A stretch of 41,406 nucleotides of DNA from SAR92 bacterium BACL16 MAG-120619-bin48 (GCA_001438605.1 LIDE01000031.1:1-41406), one strand, 5' to 3'. Shown: positions 23,915 to 32,942, counted from the first letter of the stretch. Program-made: numbers and translations. Notes: a model not told the origin generated them from the letters alone.

Positions 23915-25777
23915 ATGATAAAAATGATAGATGCAAAAAATCTCATGTTAGACCTCGGCCGTGACCCTACAGCCCGTAATGACGGGCTTAGCATCACATC
24001 GCCGACGAAAGCAAGTGACTCGCTGCAGAGCTTCTCCGGTGTTTTTAAAAATACCATGGCAGAAGTTGAAGTGGCCAAAAGCGGCAATAGTTTGCCGGTT
24101 AGCGGCAGCGATCTTGCTGACAGCGGTGATCCTGCGGCGCGGCTGCCTCTGCCATTGCTCAGTCGAACCCTTCAGGGCGGTACGTCGCTGGTTGTCGGGG
24201 GTGCAGAGCCCACAGAAGCTAGCCTACTCGCTTTTGCGCAGTCTCAAGGTATCGATCTTCGCGCCCTTGGTATTGAAATATTGCAAAAGGCGCCAGACGA
24301 CCTCGCCGTCCGAGGCCAACGATTTGTAGCTCAAAGCCAAGGCGAGAGCGAGGGTCACAGCCTAGGCCAAAGCCTTAACCAGGACATGAACCAGAGCTTG
24401 AACCAGAGCTTGAACCAGAGCTTGAACCAGAGCCAGCGCTATGCCGACCCTGCTGCACTAGCGCAGACAAGTCCGGCGCAGACCGCTCTGGCACAGCCCA
24501 TTGACCACGCGTTAACAAAGGCTGAAATGGTTGCGGCTGTACAAGAATCGGTAGCGAATATGCAATTGTCGACGGTCACCGTTGAAGCACAGCGACCGCT
24601 CATGATGGGCCAGTCTCTCGATTTGGACGTGGGTGACAAAGCCACCCCTTTAGCCGGGCCAGCAATTTTAGCCGGACCAGCAGTGACCTCAGGGATAGCG
24701 CCAGAAATAGCCGCGCTTGCTAAAACTGCCCCCATGGCCGGCGCTAATAGTTCGGTGCCCGCGCCTCAAACGGTTGTTGACTCAATGCGCGCAGCGCTCA
24801 AGCCAGTGCAAGACCCTCGCGGAAGTGCCGAGCAGGCCCGTGTTGGCATTGAGCTGGTGGCGCCGCGCAGCCTTCCGAAGGATATTCGCACCAGTATTGA
24901 ACAAGGCCAATTAACGGCGCAGCAAAAATCTATTGCGCTCAATGACATCGTCAGGAATATACTTGCAACAAAGACTAATCAAGATCCAACAAGCATCAAA
25001 GTAACGCCGCCAACACTGGTCGTTGAAGGCGCTATGCGCGAGAAAGTTGCTGAGGGCACCGCGGCAAAGTTGACGTTCGCCCCGTCAGTGATGGATGCGT
25101 TTATAAAGCAGTTTAAAGATCGCCAAGGGTTGCCTGCTGTAAAAATGGCACCAATAAATTTGGCCCCTAACAGCGTTGCACCTGCGCCATCGAGTCTCTT
25201 GGCAGCACCGACGGTGATATCCGCGGAGAACTCTTTTGCGCAGAGCCCTATTGCGCAGAACGCAGCCGCCCCCAGTGTCGCAGCGGCTGAAATGTCTCTC
25301 GATCAGGCAATGAGAGCAAATGAAGACGATTTGCAGCAAGATCTTTTGCGTCGCCAAGATGTTTACACACAATTGTCGCAGCGCTTGTCTGAGGCCTTAG
25401 GTCAGCGCCTCAGCGCCCAAATCGCAAGGGGTTCATGGACGGTTGAAATGGAGCTGCACCCCAAGACCCTCGGTCGAGTCGAAGTACAGTTGGAGATGAA
25501 AAACGGCCAGCTAGAAGCGCACTTTAACGCGGCCAACGCAGCGACACGCGAGCTAATAGCAGAGGGAATGCCACGGTTACGTGAGATACTTGCAGAACAT
25601 GGCACGGAAACTGCTTATACAGATTTAGGCTTCGCAAATCAGGGTAATTCTGACGGAAAGTCGACAGGCCAGGATAGCGAAAAACATGCGACAGGCGCTA
25701 TGGGCGCCGAAATAGACGGTTCAAGCATAACCAAGAGCCAAACGATAACCGATGATGGTTTAGACGTATTAGTGTAA
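23915..25777 (+). CDS. fliK: Flagellar hook-length control protein FliK
   Basis: FliK (620 residues) is secreted during hook growth and switches the export gate from hook to filament substrates through FlhB. The C-terminal domain is recognisable: WTVEMELHPKTLGRVEVQLEMKNGQLEAHFNAANAATRELIAEGMPRLREIL, the Flg_hook/FliK_C core. The long N-terminal part is low-complexity, rich in Ala, Ser and Gln as is typical of the ruler region. It includes a repeated NQSL unit encoded by a 12-bp tandem repeat. Length exceeds the roughly 400 residues of E. coli FliK but is common in polar flagellates. The start at 23915 has AGGAAAA upstream; a second ATG follows three codons later. Confidence 0.93.
   Translation: MIKMIDAKNLMLDLGRDPTARNDGLSITSPTKASDSLQSFSGVFKNTMAEVEVAKSGNSLPVSGSDLADSGDPAARLPLPLLSRTLQGGTSLVVGGAEPTEASLLAFAQSQGIDLRALGIEILQKAPDDLAVRGQRFVAQSQGESEGHSLGQSLNQDMNQSLNQSLNQSLNQSQRYADPAALAQTSPAQTALAQPIDHALTKAEMVAAVQESVANMQLSTVTVEAQRPLMMGQSLDLDVGDKATPLAGPAILAGPAVTSGIAPEIAALAKTAPMAGANSSVPAPQTVVDSMRAALKPVQDPRGSAEQARVGIELVAPRSLPKDIRTSIEQGQLTAQQKSIALNDIVRNILATKTNQDPTSIKVTPPTLVVEGAMREKVAEGTAAKLTFAPSVMDAFIKQFKDRQGLPAVKMAPINLAPNSVAPAPSSLLAAPTVISAENSFAQSPIAQNAAAPSVAAAEMSLDQAMRANEDDLQQDLLRRQDVYTQLSQRLSEALGQRLSAQIARGSWTVEMELHPKTLGRVEVQLEMKNGQLEAHFNAANAATRELIAEGMPRLREILAEHGTETAYTDLGFANQGNSDGKSTGQDSEKHATGAMGAEIDGSSITKSQTITDDGLDVLV
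24389..24433 (+). repeat. 12-bp in-frame tandem repeat in fliK
   Basis: AACCAGAGCTTG occurs three times perfectly (24389, 24401, 24413) with a partial fourth copy at 24425. It encodes NQSL units in the ruler region of FliK. Copy-number change would alter ruler length by four residues per unit. Confidence 0.9.
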
Positions 25778-25816
25778 TGACCGCCCCAAGTGGTTGGTAG
25801 CATAGAGGATAAAGTG

Positions 25817-26398
25817 ATGAGTGAAGAAGTAGCAGTTGAAGAAGAAAAAGCAAAAAGCCCAATTTTAAAAATTATTCTGATCGTTGTCGGAATCTTGTTG
25901 CTTGTTGCAATCACCATTGGCGGCACCCTGTTTGCTACCGGCTTTTTCGACGCAGAGAAGGAGTCCTCGGAAGAGGCTATTGCTGCGCTGGAAGCTGAAG
26001 CATCAGCTGAAGCTGCGGCTGCAGAAGCGGCTGCCAGAGGGCCCGATAAAGAAACTAAAGAATCGCCTGAATTTACACGTTTTGAGCAATCTTACTTCCA
26101 ACTGCCGAAACCTCTTGTGGCTAACCTCGCTGGGTCAAGAAAGGTCATGCAGGCGACTGTTGCGATTATGACGCACTACGACAGCCGCGTTGTTGAAAAC
26201 GTTGATAAACACGATTTCCCCCTGCGTTTTGCCATGTTAAGCGTGATGAGACTAGTGACCGAAGACGATATTACATCGGCAAATTTTCAGACAGATTTGG
26301 CGGAAAAATTAAAGATTGAAATGAATGCTGTGCTTGAAAGTTTAGAAGATTTCGGTGGTATTGAGGCCGTGTATTTTACTGAATTTGTTGTGCAATAA
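25817..26398 (+). CDS. fliL: Flagellar basal body-associated protein FliL
   Basis: FliL (193 residues) surrounds and stabilises the stator near the basal body. It has a short acidic cytoplasmic start, a single transmembrane helix (ILKIILIVVGILLLVAITIGGTLFA), an alanine/glutamate-rich linker, and a periplasmic domain. That domain has YFQLPKPLVANLAGSRKVMQATVAIMTHY and ends in VYFTEFVVQ, as FliL proteins do. ATG 25817 was chosen over an upstream in-frame GTG at 25790 because GAGGA precedes it and it starts the typical acidic N-terminus. It lies 39 bases after fliK and 50 before fliM. Confidence 0.95.
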   Translation: MSEEVAVEEEKAKSPILKIILIVVGILLLVAITIGGTLFATGFFDAEKESSEEAIAALEAEASAEAAAAEAAARGPDKETKESPEFTRFEQSYFQLPKPLVANLAGSRKVMQATVAIMTHYDSRVVENVDKHDFPLRFAMLSVMRLVTEDDITSANFQTDLAEKLKIEMNAVLESLEDFGGIEAVYFTEFVVQ

Positions 26399-26448
26399 AA
26401 TATTCTAGGCCCAACGTAAAGCAGCATACAGATAAGGTAATTGGCGCA

Positions 26449-27441
26449 ATGGCTGAGTTCACAAATTTACTTTCCCAAGAAGAGCTAGAAGCTCTCTCTG
26501 CGGGTATTCAGGATGGCTCGATAGAGGCTGATACTGGCGTCAATCTGGGCCTGACGGCCGTGACCCACGATCTTACCAATGAAGACTCGTCGCTGGGCGT
26601 CTCCGTCTCCGCAATTGATATGATCAACGAGCGGTTTGTTCGACAGTTTCGAGTCGGGCTGTTAGATGTATTGCGCACGGCCATGAAAATCAACGCCAAA
26701 GAAGTTGAGATCATGAAATTCGGTGAGTATCTCAAGGACCTAAGAGCGCCACTTTCAGTAAATACCATTCGCCTTAATCCGCTGCGCGGATACTCGGTTG
26801 CGATTATTGAGCCGTCAATTATCTTTGCAGCATTGGATAATTTTTTCGGCGGTTTTGGTCGTGGTTATGATGGCGTTCCACCTAACAGAATGTTCACGCC
26901 AACCGAAACCAGCATTATTAAAATTATGTTGAATGTGTTGTTTGGTTCTCTCCAGGAAGCCTGGGGGCCAATTCTACAAATAAAATGTGAACATATTGGT
27001 GCAGAAATAAACCCACAATTCGCGCAAATAGCGGATGAAAATGACCTTGTTGTCGTCAGTCGTTTTGTTGCTGACATTGGCAAAGGTGCTCAGGGAAATA
27101 TCGATCTTGTGTACCCTTATAACGCACTAAAGCCCATTCGCGATCTACTTCGCAGTCGCGTTCAAACCGGCGATGGTGACGACGTGTCAGATAAAGAGTG
27201 GAGTGCTGACTTGCGTTCAGCGGCAGAAGATGCCGAGCTGCAAGTATCGGTCAAGTTGGCCGAGATAGAGACAACTTTAGTTAAGTTTGAGGCGCTGAAA
27301 GAAGGCGATGTTGTCTATTTCAGCAAGGCCCAGTATGCAAGAATGTATGTCAACGGCGTACCCGTATTTGATGCCGACGTTGGCGCCAGTGGATCGCAGA
27401 TGGCCGCGCGCCTTGTGCAACCGCTTTCACCTATAAAATAG
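26449..27441 (+). CDS. fliM: Flagellar motor switch protein FliM
   Basis: FliM (330 residues) forms most of the C-ring and receives CheY-P. The N-terminus begins MAEFTNLLSQEELEALSAGI. This includes the LSQEE(I/L)EAL switch peptide used for CheY binding in other bacteria, so chemotactic switching is probably retained even though no che genes are in the window. The middle domain has the FFGGFGRG segment, and the C-terminal SPOA domain ends in ARMYVNGVPVFDADVG. Spacing to fliN (28 bases) suggests cotranscription. Confidence 0.98.
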   Translation: MAEFTNLLSQEELEALSAGIQDGSIEADTGVNLGLTAVTHDLTNEDSSLGVSVSAIDMINERFVRQFRVGLLDVLRTAMKINAKEVEIMKFGEYLKDLRAPLSVNTIRLNPLRGYSVAIIEPSIIFAALDNFFGGFGRGYDGVPPNRMFTPTETSIIKIMLNVLFGSLQEAWGPILQIKCEHIGAEINPQFAQIADENDLVVVSRFVADIGKGAQGNIDLVYPYNALKPIRDLLRSRVQTGDGDDVSDKEWSADLRSAAEDAELQVSVKLAEIETTLVKFEALKEGDVVYFSKAQYARMYVNGVPVFDADVGASGSQMAARLVQPLSPIK

Positions 27442-27469
27442 ACTTCTATACCAGACTGAGAGAATCGAG

Positions 27470-27811
27470 ATGGCGGATACAAAGACAGACGTACTACTTG
27501 CAGACATTGAGGCGAAGGAGCAGGATCTCTCTCCGCAAGACGCACTAAAAAATAAAATCAACGCAGATGTTTTGCAAAACATACCCGTGACGATTTCCGT
27601 TGAGGTAGGTCGTACAGCGATCAAAATTCGCGATTTAATGCGATTGACGCAGGGCAGTGTTGTTGAGCTTGATCGGCTCGCCGGTGAGCCTTTGGATCTT
27701 TTAGTCAACAATACACTGGTTGCTCAAGGCGAAGTCGTTTTGATTAACGAGCGCTATGGTGTGCGATTGACCAGCGTTATTCCAACTGCCGATCGCGTCA
27801 AGAATCTCTAG
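27470..27811 (+). CDS. fliN: Flagellar motor switch protein FliN
   Basis: FliN (113 residues) forms the base of the C-ring with FliM. The C-terminal SPOA domain is textbook: NIPVTISVEVGRTAIKIRDLMRLTQGSVVELDRLAGEPLDLLVNNTLVAQGEVVLINERYGVRLTSV, shown here in part by the IPVTISVEVGRT and GVRLTSV ends. The short acidic N-terminus is variable in the family. It lies between fliM and fliO with gaps under 30 bases. Confidence 0.97.
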   Translation: MADTKTDVLLADIEAKEQDLSPQDALKNKINADVLQNIPVTISVEVGRTAIKIRDLMRLTQGSVVELDRLAGEPLDLLVNNTLVAQGEVVLINERYGVRLTSVIPTADRVKNL

Positions 27812-27824
27812 AGATCAAATAAAG

Positions 27825-28193
27825 ATGTCAGAAATAGGGTGGAGTGATTGGCTGTCGATGATGGCATCCTTTGCAGTGGTTATTACACTGTTGGCCGTGA
27901 CACTCTATAGTTTGAAAAAATTAAATCCAGGATTGGGTAAAAGCGCGGCCAAAACGCTGAACGTCACCGAAGTTCACCATCTCGGTCCTCGACAAAAATT
28001 AATGCTCGTTACCGTTAACAAGCAGCAAGTACTGTTGGGTGTTACCCCTCAGGCAATCAACCATCTCGGCACATGGGATGATGTTCAGCAACTTGTTGAG
28101 TTTGAGTCGCCAGAGCAGCCACAAGAGAAAACAAGCGTTGCCGACAAGTTTCAGAAGATGCTTGCGCAAGTGCGTGTAAAACCGAAGGACTAA
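27825..28193 (+). CDS. fliO: Flagellar biosynthesis protein FliO
   Basis: FliO (122 residues) is a small inner-membrane protein that helps assemble the FliP ring of the export gate. It has one transmembrane segment (about residues 10-28, ASFAVVITLLAVTLYSLKKL) and a cytoplasmic domain with the family's pattern LGPRQKLMLVTVNKQQVLLGVTPQAINHL. Low sequence conservation is normal for FliO, but position between fliN and fliP makes the call secure. Four bases separate it from fliP. Confidence 0.94.
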   Translation: MSEIGWSDWLSMMASFAVVITLLAVTLYSLKKLNPGLGKSAAKTLNVTEVHHLGPRQKLMLVTVNKQQVLLGVTPQAINHLGTWDDVQQLVEFESPEQPQEKTSVADKFQKMLAQVRVKPKD

Positions 28194-28197
28194 TATT

Positions 28198-28959
28198 TTG
28201 TTGCCGAAAAAGCCCACCCAAAAAGTTGTCCTGTTTGTATTGTCGCTGCTTTTCTTCGCCTTGCCGGTGGAGGCGCAAACCGGGTTGCCAGTCGTCAATA
28301 TGATCGATGACGGCTCTGGCGGAACAAAGTACAGTTTAACCCTTCAGCTTTTAGCGCTGATGTCGGTTTTAACGCTACTGCCGTCGCTGCTTTTGATGAT
28401 GACCTCTTTTGTGCGCATCATTATTGTCTTTTCGCTACTTCGTCAGGCGCTGGGAACAGCTCAGACACCGCCCAATCAGGTACTGGTAGGTCTCGCGTTG
28501 TTTCTCTCACTGTTTATTATGGCCCCGGTCCTCAGTTCAGTATATGACGACGCCATAACGCCCTATCTTGAAGAGAAGATTACTTTTGAGAGCGCCCTGG
28601 TTGCCGCAGAATCACCGATTAGAACGTTTATGCTCAATCAAACGCGGGAAACTGATATTGCCATGTTTCTTGAAATTTCTAACAACACCGAGGTGAAGGA
28701 ACCTGCTGATGTACCGTTCCTAACGCTTGTTCCAGCGTTTATGACTTCAGAGCTAAAGAGTGCATTTTCGATTGGTTTCTTAATTTACATTCCCTTCGTT
28801 GTGATTGATTTAGTTGTTGCCAGTGTTTTGATGTCGATGGGTATGATGATGTTGTCACCTATGATGATCTCAATGCCCTTTAAGCTGATGTTGTTTGTTC
28901 TCGTCGATGGCTGGACACTTATTATGGGCTCGCTAACCTCAAGCTTTGCGCTGAGCTAG
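28198..28959 (+). CDS. fliP: Flagellar export gate protein FliP
   Basis: FliP (253 residues) builds the core of the export channel in the inner membrane. A cleavable signal peptide at the start (LFVLSLLFFALPVEA) is usual for FliP. The conserved LLLMMTSFVRIIIVFSLLRQALGTAQTPPNQVLVGLALFLSLFIM block is seen in part as FVRIIIVFSLLRQALGT. MMMLSPMMISMPFKLMLF and the ending GW(T)LIMGSL follow. The start is TTG at 28198, four bases after fliO; a second TTG follows immediately and could be used. It is followed by fliQ after eight bases. Confidence 0.97.
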   Translation: MLPKKPTQKVVLFVLSLLFFALPVEAQTGLPVVNMIDDGSGGTKYSLTLQLLALMSVLTLLPSLLLMMTSFVRIIIVFSLLRQALGTAQTPPNQVLVGLALFLSLFIMAPVLSSVYDDAITPYLEEKITFESALVAAESPIRTFMLNQTRETDIAMFLEISNNTEVKEPADVPFLTLVPAFMTSELKSAFSIGFLIYIPFVVIDLVVASVLMSMGMMMLSPMMISMPFKLMLFVLVDGWTLIMGSLTSSFALS

Positions 28960-28967
28960 GATTTCTT

Positions 28968-29237
28968 ATGGACGCTGCACAGGTTATTGATTTAGGACGT
29001 GAAGCGCTTTGGGTGGCCGTTATGGTCGCTTCGCCGCTGTTGGGTGTCGCGCTAGCGGTGGGTTTGGTCGTCGGTATTTTTCAGGCAGCGACCTCCATTC
29101 AAGAGATGACCCTCAGCTTTATTCCAAAACTTGGCGTGATGATTATTGCCTTGATGCTATTCGGAAGTTGGCAAATAGGCATCATGGTCGATTTTTTTAG
29201 ACGCATATTCGAGCGTATACCCACGCTGTTCATGTAA
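28968..29237 (+). CDS. fliQ: Flagellar export gate protein FliQ
   Basis: FliQ (89 residues) packs around the FliP/FliR core of the export gate. Two transmembrane helices are evident, and the family signature GLVVGIFQAATSIQEMTLSFIPK is seen as VGIFQAATSIQEMTL. Length is exactly typical. The TAA stop overlaps the ATG of fliR by one base, so the two are translationally coupled. Confidence 0.97.
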   Translation: MDAAQVIDLGREALWVAVMVASPLLGVALAVGLVVGIFQAATSIQEMTLSFIPKLGVMIIALMLFGSWQIGIMVDFFRRIFERIPTLFM

Positions 29238-30007
29238 TGGACGTATTGGTCAACGAGATTGTACAGCGCTTTTATACACTGCTCTGGCCGATGATAAGAG
29301 TGTCAGCGTTTTTGCTGGCGGCGCCTTTTTTCTCTCTTCGTGCCGTCACTGTTCGCATTCGCGTTCTTTTGGCTGTGTTGTTGACGTGGATGATTTACCC
29401 TCTGATGGACTGGCCCATTATTGAGCCCTATTCAGCACAAGGTCTGCGAGAAATTTTCAACCAAGTATTGATTGGTGCGCTCATGGGCCTGATCTTACAA
29501 ATTGTCAATGCGGCATTGGTGGTGGGTGGACAGGCCATCTCTGCCTCAATGGGGCTGGGTATGGCGAATATGATTGATCCCAATATGGGCAATGTTCCGG
29601 TTATCTCGCAATTTTTGTTGGTTTGTTCCACCATAATCTTTATGAGTCTCGGCGGCCATGTTTTGGTTATTACACTGCTATTGGAGAGCTTTAGAGCATT
29701 GCCAATCGGTCAGATGATTGATAGCCAAACACTCTATGCGCTCGTGCTGCAGTGGAGCACAATGATGTTTCTTGGCGCAGTTTTACTGGCCTTGCCGGTT
29801 ATGGTGTCATTGCTGTTTGTGAATATTGGTGTTGGCGTTATCACCCGTGCCGCACCCGCGCTAAATATTTTTGCGGTCGGTTTTCCAGCGATGATTCTAG
29901 CGGGCATGGTACTGTTAGCAATGGCCATGCCGGCGATCGGCTATCGTATTCAATGGCTCTGGCGGCAATCCTTTGATGTTGTCGGGCAAGCGCTGGGGGT
30001 GACGTAG
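29237..30007 (+). CDS. fliR: Flagellar export gate protein FliR
   Basis: FliR (256 residues) completes the FliPQR export channel in the inner membrane. It is strongly hydrophobic with about six membrane segments. The conserved ISASMGLGMANMIDPNMGN stretch (the family's A-x-x-G-x-x-x-A pattern), LLFVNIGVGVITRAAPALNIFAVGFP and the C-terminal RIQWL end are all present. It overlaps fliQ by one base and flhB by one base. Confidence 0.97.
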   Translation: MDVLVNEIVQRFYTLLWPMIRVSAFLLAAPFFSLRAVTVRIRVLLAVLLTWMIYPLMDWPIIEPYSAQGLREIFNQVLIGALMGLILQIVNAALVVGGQAISASMGLGMANMIDPNMGNVPVISQFLLVCSTIIFMSLGGHVLVITLLLESFRALPIGQMIDSQTLYALVLQWSTMMFLGAVLLALPVMVSLLFVNIGVGVITRAAPALNIFAVGFPAMILAGMVLLAMAMPAIGYRIQWLWRQSFDVVGQALGVT

Positions 30008-31155
30008 TGTCAGAGCAAAGTGCTGAAGAAGATCGCACCGAAGAGCCCACGGCCAAGCGCATTGAAAAAGCGCGGGAGGATGGCCAGGTGGTGCGCTCGC
30101 AGGAGCTCTCTGTAGCCGCCATGATGATTGGTGCCGCCTTTTTTCTCTACCTCTTTGGCGGTTATTTTATAACCAAACTTGCCGAGGTATTTGTCAGTGG
30201 CTTTACCTTCGATCGCAAGTTGGTATTTTCAGAAAACCTGTTGCCGGCCATGTTTGGTCAGCACGCTCTCGACAGTATTTTAATTGTAACGCCCATTTTC
30301 GTGTTGACCGTCCTGATTGCCTTTGCAGCTGCAGGTGTTTTGGGCGGTTATATTTTTTCTTTTAAACCCATCGCGCCCAAATTTAGCAAAATTAATCCGC
30401 TGAGCGGATTGAAGCGCATGTTTGGCATGAAGGCTCTGGTTGACCTGAGTAAAGCGATTAGCAAATTTTTGTTGATTGGCTGTGTGCTTTATCTCGTGGT
30501 CAGGGAAAATTTTCCCGAATTGATAAAGTTGGGCTTTATGGATCTTAAGCCAGCACTCGCTGACGCTGGCGACATTATTGCAATGGGCACTGTGCTCGTA
30601 ACATTGACGCTGCTCATTGCGGCGGGTATCGATGTACCCTATCAGCTGTATGTCTTCAACAAGCAAATGAAGATGACCAAGCAAGAAATTAAAGATGAGA
30701 TGAAAGATACCGAAGGCCGGCCCGAGGTCAAGGCCCAAATTAGACGCAAGCAGCGTGAGATAGCGACTGGCATGATGATGAGTGCGGTGGCCGATGCCGA
30801 TGTTGTTATTGTCAATCCCGAACATTTTGCGGTGGCATTGAGCTACGACCCGTCCAAAAATGGCGCGCCAATTATGGTTGCTAAAGGTGCTGATTTTCTG
30901 GCAATGGGCATTCGTGAGCGCGCAAAAGAGCACGGTGTGCCACTATTCTCATCGCCTATGCTGGCGCGCTCGATCTATTTTACGACAGAGATTAATCAGC
31001 CAGTACCAGAGTCGCTGTACTATGCAGTCGCTCAAGTGATAGCCTACATATTCAGTCTAAACAGCTTTAGCCGCGGCGCGAAACCTGCGGCTAAACCAAA
31101 TCCGGATGTGCCGGAAAACATGCGCTTTGATACTGATGGTAAACGCATAAGTTAG
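30007..31155 (+). CDS. flhB: Flagellar export switch protein FlhB
   Basis: FlhB (382 residues) controls the hook-to-filament substrate switch. The N-terminus EDRTEEPTAKRIEKAREDGQV is diagnostic. Four membrane segments follow, then a cytoplasmic domain that self-cleaves between Asn and Pro of a conserved NPTH motif. Here the motif reads N270-P-E-H273, keeping the Asn-Pro bond and the histidine but replacing Thr with Glu. The GTG start overlaps the fliR stop by one base. It ends the fliK-flhB run; the next gene is 136 bases away and is not a known flagellar family. Unlike in Pseudomonas and Vibrio, flhA does not follow on the same strand. Confidence 0.97.
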   Translation: MSEQSAEEDRTEEPTAKRIEKAREDGQVVRSQELSVAAMMIGAAFFLYLFGGYFITKLAEVFVSGFTFDRKLVFSENLLPAMFGQHALDSILIVTPIFVLTVLIAFAAAGVLGGYIFSFKPIAPKFSKINPLSGLKRMFGMKALVDLSKAISKFLLIGCVLYLVVRENFPELIKLGFMDLKPALADAGDIIAMGTVLVTLTLLIAAGIDVPYQLYVFNKQMKMTKQEIKDEMKDTEGRPEVKAQIRRKQREIATGMMMSAVADADVVIVNPEHFAVALSYDPSKNGAPIMVAKGADFLAMGIRERAKEHGVPLFSSPMLARSIYFTTEINQPVPESLYYAVAQVIAYIFSLNSFSRGAKPAAKPNPDVPENMRFDTDGKRIS

Positions 31156-31291
31156 GCTGCTTTTTAACGTGAGCTCACAGTGAGATTAGAGTGTGCTACC
31201 CGTGTGCTAAGAGTGTGTTTAAAGTTTTCTGGGTTGATCGATTAACCGTTACTTAATAGTTTGTTAGAAAATATAGTTTGGTAGAAAAATT

Positions 31292-32896
31292 ATGCGTGAA
31301 AATTTCAATGAGCCCTCATTTGAACTTCAAAGCTGGTTTGACGGTAGTGATATTTTTTACCGAATCAAAGACAGAGCACGATTAAACGCAGCAGTCGCAG
31401 CGATCGTCGATGATGGACACAGTGTTGCCGTTATCGGTTCCAATGAGGCTGTTCTTGACCATTACTGCCGCATGATGACCGCGCGCCTGCGCGAACACGA
31501 AGGCTTTGAATTGGAGCTTTTTTTACCGGTCAACACTGACAGCTTGCTTAGCCGCTACAATGAAATGCTCGCAGAGATTACCCTCGAGCAGGCGACAAAG
31601 CCTGCCCGTAAAGATATGCCTGTCAGACTGTTAGTCATCAACGATGCGCGATCAGTCAACCCAGAACAGTGGTCCCTGCTGGCGCGATTGTTAGCAGATT
31701 TCCCTGGCGTAAATGTCCGTCTTATCTTGTTCCTCAATAAGTCTGGCTGGCCCGCCCACGAGAAACTGTTGAATACTCTTGGCCGACGCATGTATCGCTG
31801 GGTTGTTGAAGTTCCCGCTATGGATGAAGCGCGCCAATTATTGGAGGCGGCACAAGAAAATGGCTATGAACAGGAGGCTGAAAAACTATTGATTGCAGCG
31901 GGCTTGGGCGGCGTGATTTCTGGTCGCTATCGTTTGGACAATACGCCGAGCGAGACAGACCCCGATCTTCCTGATTTACCTGAGCTCGACATTGATGTCC
32001 TTATTGGTGAGCAAAACACGCATCTTAAGGAAAAAGGTCAGCCCCGCAAAAGCCGTTTTTTCCCTATCGTAATGGTCTTCGGCATCTGTATAGCGGCATC
32101 CATTTTTGTTATCTCTTGGCTGCATCCGTCGCTATTGGATGAGGTGCAGCAGGCCGTGTTCGATAGTGATCAGTCATTGCTGCAGAACTATCGTGTTGAG
32201 TCTGTATCAATACCGACAGAACAGGAGATCAATGCTAGAGCGGCGCTTGCTGAGGTGGCCGAGAGTGTCGACGCTGACGAGAATACCCTGCCAGACGAAG
32301 GTGATACTCCCCCCAATAATGGAGAGCAAGCCATTGAGTCCCCAGCACCGCCTGTTGAGCAAGAGGCGGTGCCTGAACCGTCACAAGTTGTCACTGCGAT
32401 ACTGGCAGCAGAACAGACGGCCAGTTCAGACGTTGATGAACAGCCAGCTGCTGCCAGCGAAACTCCAGCTGAAACACCCGTCGCAACACCCGCACGAGAT
32501 GCCGCTGACGAATTATCGGCAGAAAGCAACGAGGTTGCCGCTGAGCCTGTTGTTGCTAGCGTGGATGCGCCTGTCGAGCCATTGCCTCAGGCCTCTTTAG
32601 CAGCATCGCGACTAGCAACAGCAGAGATAGTCGCTAATGCCAGCCCGACAGAATACTTCGTTCAGCATATTGTGCTTCGTACTGAGGCAGCAGCGGGAGA
32701 GTACATTGACCGTTATGACGCATTGAAAAATGCGCGCATTGTGCCTGTTCGGGTATCGCAAAATACTGCTTATGCGGTTATCTCGGGACCATTTACTTCG
32801 CGGTTTGCCGCTGCCACATTTACCCAAGATCAAACCATTCCGCGGGATTATTGGATTCGTGGATCGCAACAACTAAAAGCCATCTTGCAGCGCTAA
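31292..32896 (+). CDS. DamX-like membrane protein: degenerate ATPase-like domain, one TM helix, SPOR domain (unassigned flagellar-locus gene)
   Basis: This 534-residue protein does not match a flagellar family I know. Residues about 20-215 look like an ExeA/DamX-type AAA domain that has lost its nucleotide site. SVAVIGSNEAVLDHY occupies the Walker A position without GKT/S, and LLVINDA occupies Walker B. One transmembrane helix lies at about 256-277. A low-complexity Glu/Ala/Pro region (about 305-440) follows. The C-terminal 80 residues (YFVQHIVLRTEAAAGEYIDRY, AYAVISGPFTSRFAAATF) look like a SPOR domain, which binds denuded peptidoglycan in the periplasm. This is the architecture of the division protein DamX. 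It lies 136 bases after flhB, so a cell-wall or polar role in flagellum placement is plausible but inferred. Confidence 0.8.
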   Translation: MRENFNEPSFELQSWFDGSDIFYRIKDRARLNAAVAAIVDDGHSVAVIGSNEAVLDHYCRMMTARLREHEGFELELFLPVNTDSLLSRYNEMLAEITLEQATKPARKDMPVRLLVINDARSVNPEQWSLLARLLADFPGVNVRLILFLNKSGWPAHEKLLNTLGRRMYRWVVEVPAMDEARQLLEAAQENGYEQEAEKLLIAAGLGGVISGRYRLDNTPSETDPDLPDLPELDIDVLIGEQNTHLKEKGQPRKSRFFPIVMVFGICIAASIFVISWLHPSLLDEVQQAVFDSDQSLLQNYRVESVSIPTEQEINARAALAEVAESVDADENTLPDEGDTPPNNGEQAIESPAPPVEQEAVPEPSQVVTAILAAEQTASSDVDEQPAAASETPAETPVATPARDAADELSAESNEVAAEPVVASVDAPVEPLPQASLAASRLATAEIVANASPTEYFVQHIVLRTEAAAGEYIDRYDALKNARIVPVRVSQNTAYAVISGPFTSRFAAATFTQDQTIPRDYWIRGSQQLKAILQR

Positions 32897-32942
32897 TAGC
32901 AACAGTAATTGAGCTTGATTAGGCAGAGAGTGACATAAAAAA

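Noticed and set aside
24389-24433. Short repeats as a possible CRISPR array
   Set aside because: The units are directly adjacent without spacers, in frame, and inside fliK.
31220-31245. FliA-like TAAAGTTT followed by ATCGATTA ahead of the DamX-like gene
   Set aside because: The -35 is perfect, but only nine bases separate it from the -10-like sequence instead of 11, and the -10 is poor. It remains possible but is not called.
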